The notes: generated by a model from the letters alone, not told the origin. 45,088 bases of DNA from Muribaculaceae bacterium (GCA_017618355.1 JAFZUL010000049.1:1-45088); one strand, 5' to 3'. Shown: positions 31,138 through 42,158, counted from the first letter of the stretch. Numbers and translations are program-made.

Positions 31138-33657
31138 CTAAAGCAGTGAGCCGATCTGGAAGACGAGTGCGGAGACTATCCAGGCTACTGCTGTTGTGTA
31201 TAGGGCGGCGAAGATTGCCCATTTCCAGCTGCCGGTCTCGCCTTTGATGGCGGCGATGGTTGCCAGGCAGGGGAAGTATAGCAGCACGAACAGCAAGAAG
31301 CTAAATGCTTTGAGCGGCGTGATGCCGTCTGCTGTCATCTTGGCGTTAAGAGTGCTATATTTCGCTGTGTCGTTGCTTGCACTGTCGTCTTCAGCAAAGC
31401 TGTCGTCATTGCTGTAGATTACTCCAAGAGTTGAAGCCACAATCTCCTTGGCACCTACACCAGCTACTAGTCCCACGTCAAGTTTCCAGTCAAAACCGTT
31501 AGGAATGAACACAGGTTCGATAGTCTTTCCAATCTTTCCTAAATAGCTGTTCTCCTGCTGTTCTTGAGCATTGGAATATGCATTATGATTAGGGTAGTAG
31601 CCTAAAAACCACACGATTATTGATGCCACGAGGATGATGCCTCCCATCTTCTTGAGGTACTGCTTGCCCTTCGACCAAGTGTGGCGCCAGATTGCTTTGG
31701 CAGTAGGGAAGCGGTAGGGTGGCAGCTCCATCACAAATGGCGTGTCATCATTCTTGATTAAGAAGCGCTTGAGTACTCGGCTCATGATGATTGCCACCAA
31801 GATGCCTATGGCATAAAGAGACAGCATTATAACACTCTGATAGCTTGCAAAAAATGCGCCTATTATCATAATATAGATGGGCAAACGCGCCGAACAGCTC
31901 ATGAACGGCAGCACCAGCATGGTGATAAGGCGGCTGTTGCGGCTCTCAATAGTGCGTGTTGCCATGATAGCCGGCACATTGCAGCCGAATCCCATAATCA
32001 TGGGGATGAACGACTTGCCGTGCAGTCCCATGCCGTGCATGAGTTTGTCCATGATAAATGCCGCTCGCGCCATGTAACCAGAGTCCTCCATTATTGAGAT
32101 AAAGAAGTATAGGATAAGGATTTGCGGCAAGAAAACGATTACCGAGCCCACACCACCGATTATGCCGTCGGCAATCAGGTCTTTCAGCGGTCCATCGGTC
32201 ATATTGTTGTTGACTAAATCTTTCAGCCAATCCACGCCCATGTCAATCCAGTCCATTGGATATTGTCCTAGAGTGAAAGTCATCCAGAACATAAGCCACA
32301 GGAAGATGAAAAACAGCGGAAATCCAAGCCATCGGTTGGTTACTATGTTGTCGAGCACCTTAGTGACAAGATGAGCATCAGGATTGTTGCCCTGAATATA
32401 GCTTTCTTTCAACGCGCCGTTGATAAAGCCATATTTGGCGTTCATGATAGCTGTCTCGCTGTCCTCGTTGGTGCTAAGTTTGATGATTTTAGTCTGCTCA
32501 TCTCGAGTGGCGAGAATATCTTTGGCGTTAGGCAGAGACCTTACCGTCTTCTCGGCATCGGTATCGTTCTCAAGCAATTTGATGGCGAGGTAGCGTAACG
32601 AATAGCGGTGGCGGATGTGCGAGTTCTTCTCGAGTTCGGCTCTCACTTTTGTGATCGCGTCTTCGATATCAGCGCCGTGGTTGATGTGGATGTGACGGAA
32701 CACATTATTTCTCACCTTGTCGCCAGTAGCAAAATCCTCCTCATGCTCTATATCCTTGCTGTACTCACGGTGCCAGTTTTGAATCTCGGCGGCAATCTCG
32801 GGGTTGATGTTGCCATCGTCGTCAATATAGTCAACACCCTCATAGAGGTTGATGATGATATGGAACAGCAGATCCACGCCTTCACCCGTCTTGAAAACAG
32901 TGGGAATCATAGGCACGCCAAAGAGTTGCCCTAGTTTGGTGGTGTCTAACTTGTCGCCTTTGCGCTCCAAGTCGTCATACATGTTGAGCGCGCACACCAT
33001 GCGCAGGTTCATGTCGATGAGCTGGGTAGTGAGGTAGAGGTTGCGCTCCAAGTTGCTTGAATCGATGACGTTGATGACTACATCAGGAGTTTTTTCGATA
33101 ATCTGCTTGCGCACATAGAGTTCTTCGGGGCTGTAAGCAGTTAGCGAATAAGTGCCAGGCAAATCCACGAGATTAAAGGTATAGCCCTCGAAGTGGCACA
33201 CGCCTTCCTTGGCATCGACGGTGACACCGCTGTAGTTGCCCACGTGCTCGGTAGCTCCGCTGGCATAGTTGAAGAGCGAGGTCTTGCCGCAGTTTGGGTT
33301 GCCCACGAGCGCCACGTTGATAGTGCGGCGCTTCTTGGTAGCCAAATCTTTGAGGTTAGAATGCAATGACTCCTCTTGCACCACTTCTCCGCCATCATTC
33401 TTAATCTCTTGACTAGCCATTGTTGAGGCTTCCTCCTCACTCACGACCTCGATCATAGCTGCTTCTTCGTGCCTGAGCGATAGCTCATACCCCATGATTT
33501 TATATTTCACTGGGTCTTGCAGCGGCGCGTTAAGAATCACCTCGACAGTCTTTCCCTTAATAAAGCCCATCTCAATGATGCGCTTACGGAATCCGCCGTG
33601 GCCCATGACCTTAACGACAACACCTTTTTCGCCAGTTTTGAGTTCTGATAATAGCAT
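31138..33657 (-). CDS. feoB: Ferrous iron transporter, FeoA-FeoB fusion
   Basis: The 839-residue protein takes up Fe(II) across the inner membrane. Residues 1-75 are a FeoA SH3-like domain (GFRKRIIEMGFIKGKTVEV), a linker follows, and the FeoB GTPase starts with GNPNCGKTSLFN (119-130), then G3 VDLPGTYSL and G4 in ALNMYDD. The membrane part has the two gate regions with conserved cysteines, including GFGCNVPAIMATRTIES and LPFMSCSARLPIY. FeoA-FeoB fusions are typical of Bacteroidota. It is monocistronic with a consensus promoter; I see no convincing Fur site. Confidence 0.97.
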   Translation of the reverse strand: MLLSELKTGEKGVVVKVMGHGGFRKRIIEMGFIKGKTVEVILNAPLQDPVKYKIMGYELSLRHEEAAMIEVVSEEEASTMASQEIKNDGGEVVQEESLHSNLKDLATKKRRTINVALVGNPNCGKTSLFNYASGATEHVGNYSGVTVDAKEGVCHFEGYTFNLVDLPGTYSLTAYSPEELYVRKQIIEKTPDVVINVIDSSNLERNLYLTTQLIDMNLRMVCALNMYDDLERKGDKLDTTKLGQLFGVPMIPTVFKTGEGVDLLFHIIINLYEGVDYIDDDGNINPEIAAEIQNWHREYSKDIEHEEDFATGDKVRNNVFRHIHINHGADIEDAITKVRAELEKNSHIRHRYSLRYLAIKLLENDTDAEKTVRSLPNAKDILATRDEQTKIIKLSTNEDSETAIMNAKYGFINGALKESYIQGNNPDAHLVTKVLDNIVTNRWLGFPLFFIFLWLMFWMTFTLGQYPMDWIDMGVDWLKDLVNNNMTDGPLKDLIADGIIGGVGSVIVFLPQILILYFFISIMEDSGYMARAAFIMDKLMHGMGLHGKSFIPMIMGFGCNVPAIMATRTIESRNSRLITMLVLPFMSCSARLPIYIMIIGAFFASYQSVIMLSLYAIGILVAIIMSRVLKRFLIKNDDTPFVMELPPYRFPTAKAIWRHTWSKGKQYLKKMGGIILVASIIVWFLGYYPNHNAYSNAQEQQENSYLGKIGKTIEPVFIPNGFDWKLDVGLVAGVGAKEIVASTLGVIYSNDDSFAEDDSASNDTAKYSTLNAKMTADGITPLKAFSFLLFVLLYFPCLATIAAIKGETGSWKWAIFAALYTTAVAWIVSALVFQIGSLL

Positions 33658-33673
33658 AAAATAAAATTTTTTG

Positions 33674-33704
33674 CAAATTTACTGCTTTTAGTGATTGTGG
33701 GCAA
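33674..33704 (-). promoter_or_regulatory. Promoter of feoAB
   Basis: TTG (33702-33704), 20 bases, TAAATTTG (33674-33681) on the minus strand, 17 bases before the ATG. The remainder of the gap to ruvA (33705-33935) is A/T-rich and holds no gene. Confidence 0.75.
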
Positions 33705-33935
33705 TAGCAAAAATTAAGTATTTATAATGAAAAAAGTAGTATATAATAGTGAGCGATAGCTTGTTTGGAATATTAAACCAACACTTTAAAAATAATAGGA
33801 TAAAAATTTATAAAACAATATTTTAATTAGCAACAATGCGCCTTTTTCTGTAATTGCTGGATAAATTGTTTTTCGGTGGATTATATAAAAACAACTGTTT
33901 TTTCCGTTTATATTTTATTAAAAGAAATTTTTGAT

Positions 33936-34526
33936 ATGTACGATTACATCACTGGAAGTGTTACAGAGCTAAATCCTGCCTTTGCCGTTGTTGATAACAA
34001 TGGCTTGGGTTTTATGATTAATATATCCCTCAACAGTTACAACGAGGTAGCAAAAAAAGCTAAGGAAGGCTCAGTGAAGCTATATGTATATGAGGCAATT
34101 AGAGAAGATGCCCATGTGCTTTATGGCTTTGCGACTAAGCATGAGCGAGAATTGTTCATGATGCTCATCAGCGTGAGCGGAGTAGGGCCTAATACTGCCC
34201 GCATGATTCTATCGTCTTTGTCGCCAGCCGATTTGGAGCAATGCATAGCCAGCGGCAACGTTGGTATGCTGAAATCGGTGAAAGGAATAGTCGCAAAGAC
34301 TGCTCAAAGGATTTTAGTTGACCTCAAAGATAAAATAAAAACGGCATCGGATACGTTATTAGATAGTAATAACGCTACGAGTGCTGTCTATGACGAGGCT
34401 CTGTCGGCACTGGTGATGCTTGGCTTCACGCAACAGATGTCTCAGAAGGCTTTGCGCAAACTTCTTAAGGATGAACCCTCAATCACCGTGGAGGATGCAA
34501 TCAAGAAATCCTTGAAGATGATGTGA
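33936..34526 (+). CDS. ruvA: Holliday junction branch migration protein RuvA
   Basis: RuvA tetramers bind Holliday junctions and load the RuvB helicase. The 196-residue product from ATG 33936 has the OB domain (YDYITGSVTELNPAFAVVDNNGLGF), the two helix-hairpin-helix motifs (SVSGVGPNTARMIL and SVKGIVAKTAQRIL) and the flexible linker leading to the RuvB-binding domain III. The frame is open to 33876 but the extension is not RuvA-like. The stop overlaps a GTG that opens the sprA frame, so the two genes are probably coupled. Confidence 0.96.
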   Translation: MYDYITGSVTELNPAFAVVDNNGLGFMINISLNSYNEVAKKAKEGSVKLYVYEAIREDAHVLYGFATKHERELFMMLISVSGVGPNTARMILSSLSPADLEQCIASGNVGMLKSVKGIVAKTAQRILVDLKDKIKTASDTLLDSNNATSAVYDEALSALVMLGFTQQMSQKALRKLLKDEPSITVEDAIKKSLKMM

Positions 34527-34555
34527 TAAGGTCATTGAGTGAGCGGTATTTATAT

Positions 34556-37500
34556 ATGTTGACGATGTTTTTTAGAAATAAAGTTTATAGTCGCAAAACA
34601 TTGATGACACTGCTACTTAGCATAACGGCTTATGCTATGGGTAGTGGTTTTGCTCATGCCCAATATAAGCAGCCCGCTTTGCCTCCACCGCCTCCTGTCC
34701 TTGACAATAACGAGTATGACCAGAAGGGCAACCCCAAGATGCGCTATAGCGTACATCCTACTGTACCAGGCACTTATGACGACCTAAGAAGCAGAGAATA
34801 TGCTGCCGACCTTAAAGACCCAAGTAACATCGTCACTGAAGCCGAATATGACTACGAGACAGGCTGTTACATTATCCACACCAAAGTTGGCGACTTCGAC
34901 ATCATCACTCCATTCATACTCACAGCCGATGAGTATAACAACTTGACTCTTAGAGAGTCGATGATTCAGTATTATAGGCAGAAGAATGCCGAGTCGGCCG
35001 AAGAGAAAGCAAAGAACCCCTTCAACTTCCTTGACATGCAGTTTGGTCTGGGACCGCTCGAGAAGGTCTTTGGTCCTGGCGGTGTGCAGTTGAAGACTCA
35101 GGGCTCGGTGCAAATCAAGATGGGCATCAAAACCAACAAGACCGACAACCCCGCGTTGTCGATGAACGCCAAGCGCAAGACTTATTTCGACTTCGACCAG
35201 AAGATACAAGCCACAGTGCAGGCATCGGTAGGTGACAAGATGAAGTTCAACATGACCTACAACACCGATGCAACATTTGAGTTTGACAACAAAAACCTCA
35301 AACTTGCTTATGAAGGCAAAGAGGACGAGATAATCAAGAACATAGAAGCTGGTAATGTGAGCATGACCACTGGCTCACAGCTTATTAGGGGCGGATCAGC
35401 GCTCTTTGGTATAAAGACCAAGTTGCAGTTCGGACGTCTCACCGCCACCGCTCTAGTTTCTCAGCAGAACTCAGAGTCTCAGACTGTGAACACCCGTGGC
35501 GGCGCTCAAACGACCGATTTCTATATTACCGCCGACAAGTATGACCAGAACCGTCACTTCTTCTTGTCGCATTTTTTCCGTGACAACTACGACACTTGGA
35601 CTTCAAAGCTTCCTTTAGTTTCTAGCGGTATCAACATCACCCGCATTGAGGTGTGGGTAACCAACAAGCGTGGCAACTTTAACGAGTCACGCAACATTAT
35701 GGCGTTTATGGACGTTGGCGAGAGCCAGCACATTGGCAACAGTCATTGGCAGCCATCAGGCCCTGCAAACCCGACAAATACAAGCAACACTCTGCTTGAT
35801 GAAATCAAGACTAATTATCCCGATGCACGCTTTATAAGTCAAGCTTCAAATGTGTTGGCGCCATTGGCGGCCTACGACTTTGAGGGTGGTAAGGACTATG
35901 AGAAGATTGAGAGTGCAAGACTATTGTCATCGAGCGAATACAAGCTCAATTCCTCATTGGGATACATCTCACTGAACACTGCGCTTGCAAGCGATGAAGT
36001 TCTGGCCGTTGCCTACCAATACACCTACATGGGCAAAACTTATCAAGTGGGTGAGTTTGCCAACGATGTCGCCTCTACCGAGCAGTCATTATATGTAAAA
36101 ATGCTCAAATCCACGACTATCAACACGCAAGTGCCAATGTGGGATTTGATGATGAAGAACATCTACTCGCTGGGTGCCTACCAAGTGCAGAGTGCCAACT
36201 TCAAGCTCAATATCAAGTATCTGAACGACACTACGGGTATTGAGTTGCCTTATATTAACGAAGGTAATATCTCGGGAGTTCCTCTGCTGCGTGTGATGAA
36301 TCTTGACCGTTTGGATGCTAACAATAATTATAATCCCGACGGCCGTTTTGACTTCATTGATGGATACACTATCACCACTCAGGGCGGCAAAGTCATCTTC
36401 CCCGTTGTGGAGCCATTCGGTTCGCATTTGCGCAAGATGATTGGCAATGATGCCATAGCCGACAAATATGTCTATCAAGAGCTTTATACCATGCAGCTTA
36501 CTGATGCTCAGCAAGTGCAGGATAAGAATAAGTTTGTCCTTGATGGCGAATATCAGTCCACGAACAAGAACACCATCAACCTCAACGCAACCAACGTGCC
36601 ACGCGGTTCAGTAGTTGTGACAGCTGGTGGTGTGGTACTTACTGAGAATAGCGACTACACCGTTGACTACACAATGGGAACGGTGACCATTACAAACCAG
36701 AGCATCATTGATGCTGGCACCAACATTAGCGTCTCGCTTGAGAATCAATCTACTTTCAGCCAACAGCGCAAGACTCTGCTGGGACTGGATCTTGATTATG
36801 CTTTCAACGATAATTTCCATATTGGTGGTACATTGATGCATTATGGCGAACGTAACATTGTCGAGAAAGTCGCTATCGGTAACGAGATTGTAAACAACAC
36901 CATTTGGGGAGCACGCATTTCTTATAAGTCAAACTTCATGTGGCTCACCAACCTGTTGAACAAGATTCCAACGGTGAATGCCACTACGCCTTCGCAAGTG
37001 AACTTTAATGGTGAGTTTGCCCAACTGTTGCCGCATCAGTCAAGAACTGGCTCGAATGCAGGTAGCTCCTATATCGACGACTTTGAATCGACACAGACAG
37101 GTGTTGATTTGCGCTCGCCTTATTCTTGGTTCCTGGCGTCAACGCCCTACGATAATGCCAACGATGCACTGTTCCCTGAAGCAGCACTATCCAATGATGT
37201 TGCTTATGGCAAGAACCGTTCGTTGCTATCTTGGTATTACATTGACCGCCTGTTCACCCAGCGTAACTCGTCGTTTGTGCCTGGTTACATCAAGAACGAC
37301 CTCGACCAGTTGTCAAATCCCTACGTTCGTGAGATTCCTTACACTGAGGTGTTCCCTGGCCGCGAGCTGAACTATGGCGAATCATCGACCATTCAAACCT
37401 TGAACCTATCGTACTATCCTAAAGAGCGCGGTCCATACAACCTCGACGCCGAGAATATTGATTCCGAAGGCAATCTCCTGAATCCCGAGAATCGTTGGGG

Positions 37501-40500
37501 TGGTATCATGCGCAAGATTGAGAACACCGACTTTGTTACAAACAATGTAGAGTATATTAAGTTCTGGCTCTTGGATCCATTCCTTGACGAGACTAATCCT
37601 AACTTAGATGGTGGTGATTTCTATATAAACTTAGGTGAGATTAGTGAGGATATTCTGAAAGATGGTCTCAAGAGCTATGAGAACGGTCTTCCATATATCG
37701 ATACTGACAGTACTGCCGTAAAAGAAACCAATTGGGGTAGGGTGGCGTCGAAGTCGTCGCTGACCTATGCCTTTGAGACTGCCACTGGTTCGCGCATCAA
37801 GCAAGACGTGGGTCTCAATGGATTAAGCACCAACGATGAGCAGATATTTCCTACTTACAAAGCTTATGTAGACAAACTGCGCCAAGTGCTGCCAGCTGAG
37901 ACGATATCCATCATGGAGACCGATCAGTTCTCGCCAATCAATGACCCTGCCGGCGACAACTACCACTTCTATCGTGGATATGACTATGACGAGCAGAGAC
38001 TCTCGATTCTTGAGCGATATAAGCACTATAACGGAACCGAGGGCAACTCTTTGTCGCAAGAAGACGCAGCCGACGGAATGTACCAGAGTGCACGCAGTGT
38101 GCCTGATGTGGAGGATATAAATCAAGATAACACGCTTAATGAGTATGAGCGTTACTTCCAGTATAAGGTGTCAATACGCCCTGAGGACCTCCAAGTTGGT
38201 AAAAACTTCATTATTGACAAGCAGGAGTCAGTTCAGCGCACCCGCAACGGTGAAGACCAACATGTGACTTGGTATCAGTTCTGCATTCCTATCAAGAGTT
38301 ATGAGAAGGTGGTTGGAGCCATCAACGACTTCTCATCGATACGCTTCATGCGTATGTTCTTGACTGGCTTCAAAGAGACCACCCACTTGCGATTTGCTTC
38401 ACTTGAGCTCGTGAGAGGCGAGTGGCGCAACTATGACTACAACCTCAATGCACGTGCCGATATGCCAGGCAGCGGAAACATTGATGTAAATACAGTAAAC
38501 ATTGAGGAGAACGCCAGCCGCGAACCAGTGAACTATGTGCTTCCTCCAGGCGTGTCGAGAATTATCGACTCCGGACAATCGCAGATTACTCAGCTCAATG
38601 AGCAGTCAATGCAGATGAAGGTTGAAGGTCTTGAGGCTGGTGATGCTCGTGGTGTATATCGCAACACCAATCTTGACCTCCGCACATATAAGCGCTTGCA
38701 GATGTTTGTCCACAATGAGGCGTTTATTAACGATGCTACAAACTTGAAGAATGGAGATATCTCACTCTTCGTGCGTATGGGTTCGGACGTGAAGAACAAC
38801 TACTATGAGTATGAAATTCCTCTGATGGTGACCCCTCCAGGCCATTACAGCAACAATAGCAGTGCTGACCGTCTTGCCGTTTGGCCAAATGAGAATATGC
38901 TTGACCTTGATCTGGACATCCTCACCGCAGCCAAGAAAAACCGCAATGCCGAGAAGATGGCAGGCAACCCCGATGTGGCATACACACAGCGTTATCAAGA
39001 GCAAGACCCCAATAATCCTCGCAACCATGTGTATGTGATGGGTAACCCATCGTTGAGCAAGGTGAGAGTGATGCTTATTGGTGTGAGAAATAACACCGCT
39101 GGTACTACCAAGGACTTCGTGGTATGGGTTGATGAGCTCAGAGTTACCGACTTCGACAGTGAGGGCGGTTGGGCAGCAAAGGCCTCAATGAGTCTTAACC
39201 TTAGTGATATAGGTGTTGTGAATGTGGGATGGCACAAGGAAACTAGTGGCTTTGGTTCGGTAGATCAGAGCATGAATAACCGCCGTCTTGACAATTATGA
39301 CCAATATAATGTGGCAGTTCAGGCCGATATGGGCCGTTTCATCCCTGAGAAGGTGAAGTTGCGCGCGCCGGTATATTTCTCTTATAGCAATGAGAAGGTT
39401 ACTCCTAAATATAATCCCCTCGACGAGGATATCTTGCTCAAGGACGCTCTCGAAGCCTGTGCTACTGATGAGCAGAAAGACTCAATTAAGGCCTATGCAG
39501 TGAGCGAGACTGTAGTCAAAAACTTCTCAATATCGGGCTTGAAGTTTGATGTCAAGAGCAAGAACCCAATGCCTTGGGATCCTGCAAACTTCACTTTCAA
39601 CTACTCATTCAACAAGACTCACAAGTCCAATCCTGACTATGTGTATGAGAACACCAACGATTATCGAGGCAGCATGCAATATACTTGGACTCCTTACATT
39701 AAACCATTCAAGCCACTTGAGAAGGCCATTGACCAGAAGAACAAGAATATGAAGTTCTTCCGAGAGTGGGAGTTCCGTTGGTTGCCTACTTCGTTGGCTT
39801 TCAGCACAAATATCTCAAGATATTATTATGAGCAGCAAACCCGCAACGAGACCGATGTGGATATTGTGCTGCCAGTATCGGTGAGCAAGAACTTCTTGTG
39901 GGATAGACAGTTTGCCCTGTCGTGGAATTTTACCAAGTCAATCAACATGTCGTTCAACAGCCAGACAACGGCCCACATCCTTGAACCGATGGGCCAGGTG
40001 AACAAGAAACTGTTCCCCGATGAATACCGTGATTGGCGCGACAGCGTGTGGCGTAGCGTTAAGGATTTGGGTACTCCATGGGCCTATAATCAGACTTTTA
40101 CAGCTTCTTATAAGGCTCCTTTCAGCGCTATCCCAATCTTGAGCTTCATTACAGCCAATGCCACTTATAATGCAACTTACCGATGGGATCGTGGTACTGA
40201 AATTGCTGGCATCTATTCGGGCAACAATATTGCGAACCAGGCATCGCTTAATATCGACACTCGCTTCAACTTTGAGACGTTGTATGGCAAGCTTCCTTAT
40301 GTTAAGGATGTGCAGAAACGCTTCTCTTCGTCGGGAAGTGGCAACCGCGATAATAAGGATAAGAAGAACGAAAAGAAGAAGGCTAAGAAGTTTGACAGGA
40401 CCTTCCAATTAAGCGCCGATACAACCACCACCATCAAGCACAACATGAACGTGAAGAAGGTGAGGGTTACAGCCACCACTATCGACGGTAAGCGCTATAA

Positions 40501-42040
40501 CATTAAATACAATGTAAAGGACAATAACAACATTGAAATCTTAAACCGTGACTCTACAAGCATCAAGGTGACAGTCACTGAGGTTACTGCCAGCGACAAG
40601 AAGAACTTTGGCACAGAGATGGCGCAGTATCTCACACGCCTGCTGATTAGCGTCAAGAGTGTGAACGTGAAGTGGCGTCAAACCCAGTCGTTGTCGATAC
40701 CTCAGTTTGTGCCTAACGTTGGCGACATTTTCGGTCAGAACACTCATTATGATGTTATGGCTCCGGGGCTTGACTTCGCCTTCGGCTTTGTGGGTGAGAG
40801 CTATATCGATAAGGCAAAGAGTCGTGGATGGCTCCTTGGTGACTCAACTCAGACCTCACCGGCGATTTTCTCCAAGACACAGGAGTTCAGTGCCGAGGCA
40901 GTGATTGAGCCTATTAATGGTCTCAAGATTACTCTTACCGGAAATCGCACCGATAACCGCACCAATCAGATTCAGTTCATGTATGATGATGTGGGTGTGC
41001 TTTATTCGGGCTCCTATACCAAGACTCATGTTGCAATAGCTACTGCTCTGCGTGGTGTGACAGCCGACAACGAGTACTACAGCGAGGCGTTTAATAAGTT
41101 CTTGAATAACATCCCCATTGTGGCAGGCCGAATTGAACAACAGTATGTGGGTACCACTTATCCCGAGCGTGGTTTCTTGCGTGGCACATCATTCGCAGGT
41201 AATCCATTCAATCCTGGTAGCGGAACTGTCAATCCTGCTGGTAGCGATGTTATGATACCTGCGTTTATGGCGGCCTATTCAGGTAAAGACGCCGCGAAGG
41301 TTGACCTAAACCCATTCCCGGGTCTTAAGAGTATCTTACCCAACTGGCGTGTGACCTACGACGGATTATCTAAGATACCAGCTATGAAGAAGGTGTTCAA
41401 GAACTTCACACTTACACACGCTTACCAGTGTACTTACTCGGTAGGAAGCTTCTCGAGCTATACCGATTGGGTTTCGATAGGCGAGGGCTTAGGCTTCACG
41501 CAGGATGCGCTCACTGGCAATCCTATACCTAACTCTCCTTACAATATCTCGTCGGTGACTATTACTGAGAAATTTGCTCCATTGATTGGTGTCAATGCCA
41601 CTCTCAAGAATGACTTGAGCTTCAATGTGGAGTATCGTGATGCTCGTACTCTGGCGCTCAACATTTCGTCGTTGCAGCTTGTGGAGACACTTCAGAAGTC
41701 GCTTGTCATAGGTGCTAGCTACAAGATTGCTAACTTCAACACTGTGCTCAAAATGAAGAAGAAACAGGAGAACGTGAATAACGACCTGACACTTAACTTC
41801 AACTTGCAGCTTAACAATAACACCGCATTAATCCGCAAGATTGACGTGAACACCACCCAGGCAACAAGTGGCACACGCACTTTGGGCATAAACTTCGCGG
41901 CAAATTATCAGATGAGCAAGCGCATCACACTGGGTGCATTCTTTGACCATCAGGTGAACACACCACTAGTGTCTTCATCATCATATCCAACCACCAATAC
42001 CAACTACGGAATCTCGATTAACGTTTCGCTGACGAAGTAA
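34556..42040 (+). CDS. sprA: Type IX secretion outer-membrane translocon SprA (Sov)
   Basis: SprA forms the very large single-chain beta-barrel through which T9SS cargo crosses the outer membrane. The frame opens at GTG 34523, overlapping ruvA; ATG at 34556 or 34565 fits the signal peptide better (TLMTLLLSITAYAMG, cut near AHAQ), giving about 2494 residues, the usual size. Landmarks include FLDMQFGLGPLEKVFGPGGVQLKTQG near the N-terminus, RGGSALFGIK, and a barrel-like C-terminal end NYGISINVSLTK. A lysine-rich segment (NKDKKNEKKKAKKFD, about residues 1930-1945) interrupts the barrel region. It implies that the organism runs type IX secretion or kept the translocon. Confidence 0.95.
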   Translation: MLTMFFRNKVYSRKTLMTLLLSITAYAMGSGFAHAQYKQPALPPPPPVLDNNEYDQKGNPKMRYSVHPTVPGTYDDLRSREYAADLKDPSNIVTEAEYDYETGCYIIHTKVGDFDIITPFILTADEYNNLTLRESMIQYYRQKNAESAEEKAKNPFNFLDMQFGLGPLEKVFGPGGVQLKTQGSVQIKMGIKTNKTDNPALSMNAKRKTYFDFDQKIQATVQASVGDKMKFNMTYNTDATFEFDNKNLKLAYEGKEDEIIKNIEAGNVSMTTGSQLIRGGSALFGIKTKLQFGRLTATALVSQQNSESQTVNTRGGAQTTDFYITADKYDQNRHFFLSHFFRDNYDTWTSKLPLVSSGINITRIEVWVTNKRGNFNESRNIMAFMDVGESQHIGNSHWQPSGPANPTNTSNTLLDEIKTNYPDARFISQASNVLAPLAAYDFEGGKDYEKIESARLLSSSEYKLNSSLGYISLNTALASDEVLAVAYQYTYMGKTYQVGEFANDVASTEQSLYVKMLKSTTINTQVPMWDLMMKNIYSLGAYQVQSANFKLNIKYLNDTTGIELPYINEGNISGVPLLRVMNLDRLDANNNYNPDGRFDFIDGYTITTQGGKVIFPVVEPFGSHLRKMIGNDAIADKYVYQELYTMQLTDAQQVQDKNKFVLDGEYQSTNKNTINLNATNVPRGSVVVTAGGVVLTENSDYTVDYTMGTVTITNQSIIDAGTNISVSLENQSTFSQQRKTLLGLDLDYAFNDNFHIGGTLMHYGERNIVEKVAIGNEIVNNTIWGARISYKSNFMWLTNLLNKIPTVNATTPSQVNFNGEFAQLLPHQSRTGSNAGSSYIDDFESTQTGVDLRSPYSWFLASTPYDNANDALFPEAALSNDVAYGKNRSLLSWYYIDRLFTQRNSSFVPGYIKNDLDQLSNPYVREIPYTEVFPGRELNYGESSTIQTLNLSYYPKERGPYNLDAENIDSEGNLLNPENRWGGIMRKIENTDFVTNNVEYIKFWLLDPFLDETNPNLDGGDFYINLGEISEDILKDGLKSYENGLPYIDTDSTAVKETNWGRVASKSSLTYAFETATGSRIKQDVGLNGLSTNDEQIFPTYKAYVDKLRQVLPAETISIMETDQFSPINDPAGDNYHFYRGYDYDEQRLSILERYKHYNGTEGNSLSQEDAADGMYQSARSVPDVEDINQDNTLNEYERYFQYKVSIRPEDLQVGKNFIIDKQESVQRTRNGEDQHVTWYQFCIPIKSYEKVVGAINDFSSIRFMRMFLTGFKETTHLRFASLELVRGEWRNYDYNLNARADMPGSGNIDVNTVNIEENASREPVNYVLPPGVSRIIDSGQSQITQLNEQSMQMKVEGLEAGDARGVYRNTNLDLRTYKRLQMFVHNEAFINDATNLKNGDISLFVRMGSDVKNNYYEYEIPLMVTPPGHYSNNSSADRLAVWPNENMLDLDLDILTAAKKNRNAEKMAGNPDVAYTQRYQEQDPNNPRNHVYVMGNPSLSKVRVMLIGVRNNTAGTTKDFVVWVDELRVTDFDSEGGWAAKASMSLNLSDIGVVNVGWHKETSGFGSVDQSMNNRRLDNYDQYNVAVQADMGRFIPEKVKLRAPVYFSYSNEKVTPKYNPLDEDILLKDALEACATDEQKDSIKAYAVSETVVKNFSISGLKFDVKSKNPMPWDPANFTFNYSFNKTHKSNPDYVYENTNDYRGSMQYTWTPYIKPFKPLEKAIDQKNKNMKFFREWEFRWLPTSLAFSTNISRYYYEQQTRNETDVDIVLPVSVSKNFLWDRQFALSWNFTKSINMSFNSQTTAHILEPMGQVNKKLFPDEYRDWRDSVWRSVKDLGTPWAYNQTFTASYKAPFSAIPILSFITANATYNATYRWDRGTEIAGIYSGNNIANQASLNIDTRFNFETLYGKLPYVKDVQKRFSSSGSGNRDNKDKKNEKKKAKKFDRTFQLSADTTTTIKHNMNVKKVRVTATTIDGKRYNIKYNVKDNNNIEILNRDSTSIKVTVTEVTASDKKNFGTEMAQYLTRLLISVKSVNVKWRQTQSLSIPQFVPNVGDIFGQNTHYDVMAPGLDFAFGFVGESYIDKAKSRGWLLGDSTQTSPAIFSKTQEFSAEAVIEPINGLKITLTGNRTDNRTNQIQFMYDDVGVLYSGSYTKTHVAIATALRGVTADNEYYSEAFNKFLNNIPIVAGRIEQQYVGTTYPERGFLRGTSFAGNPFNPGSGTVNPAGSDVMIPAFMAAYSGKDAAKVDLNPFPGLKSILPNWRVTYDGLSKIPAMKKVFKNFTLTHAYQCTYSVGSFSSYTDWVSIGEGLGFTQDALTGNPIPNSPYNISSVTITEKFAPLIGVNATLKNDLSFNVEYRDARTLALNISSLQLVETLQKSLVIGASYKIANFNTVLKMKKKQENVNNDLTLNFNLQLNNNTALIRKIDVNTTQATSGTRTLGINFAANYQMSKRITLGAFFDHQVNTPLVSSSSYPTTNTNYGISINVSLTK

Positions 42041-42065
42041 TAAAGTTTTTGGTGTAACAAAACAT

Positions 42066-42101
42066 AGTATGCAGGGGTTATTTGCTCCTGCATACTTTTT
42101 T
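42066..42101 (+). terminator. Terminator of ruvA-sprA
   Basis: A 10-bp stem (AGTATGCAGG with CCTGCATACT) has an 11-base loop and six T. It lies 26 bases after the sprA stop. Confidence 0.9.
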
Positions 42102-42150
42102 AATATCTCAAATTATTGACTATAAAGTGCAAAATTTGAGAAAAAGTTTA

Positions 42151-42158
42151 TATATTTG
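42151..42158 (+). promoter_or_regulatory. Possible -7 element for the 126-residue protein gene
   Basis: TATATTTG matches TAnnTTTG and lies 22 bases before the ATG. No good TTG is present 19-21 bases upstream, so the promoter is weak or activator-dependent, if real. Confidence 0.4.

Noticed and set aside
33658-33935. Riboswitch or Fur-box region upstream of feoAB and ruvA
   Set aside because: The sequence is A/T-rich with no clear palindrome or conserved aptamer core; only the feoAB promoter is supported.
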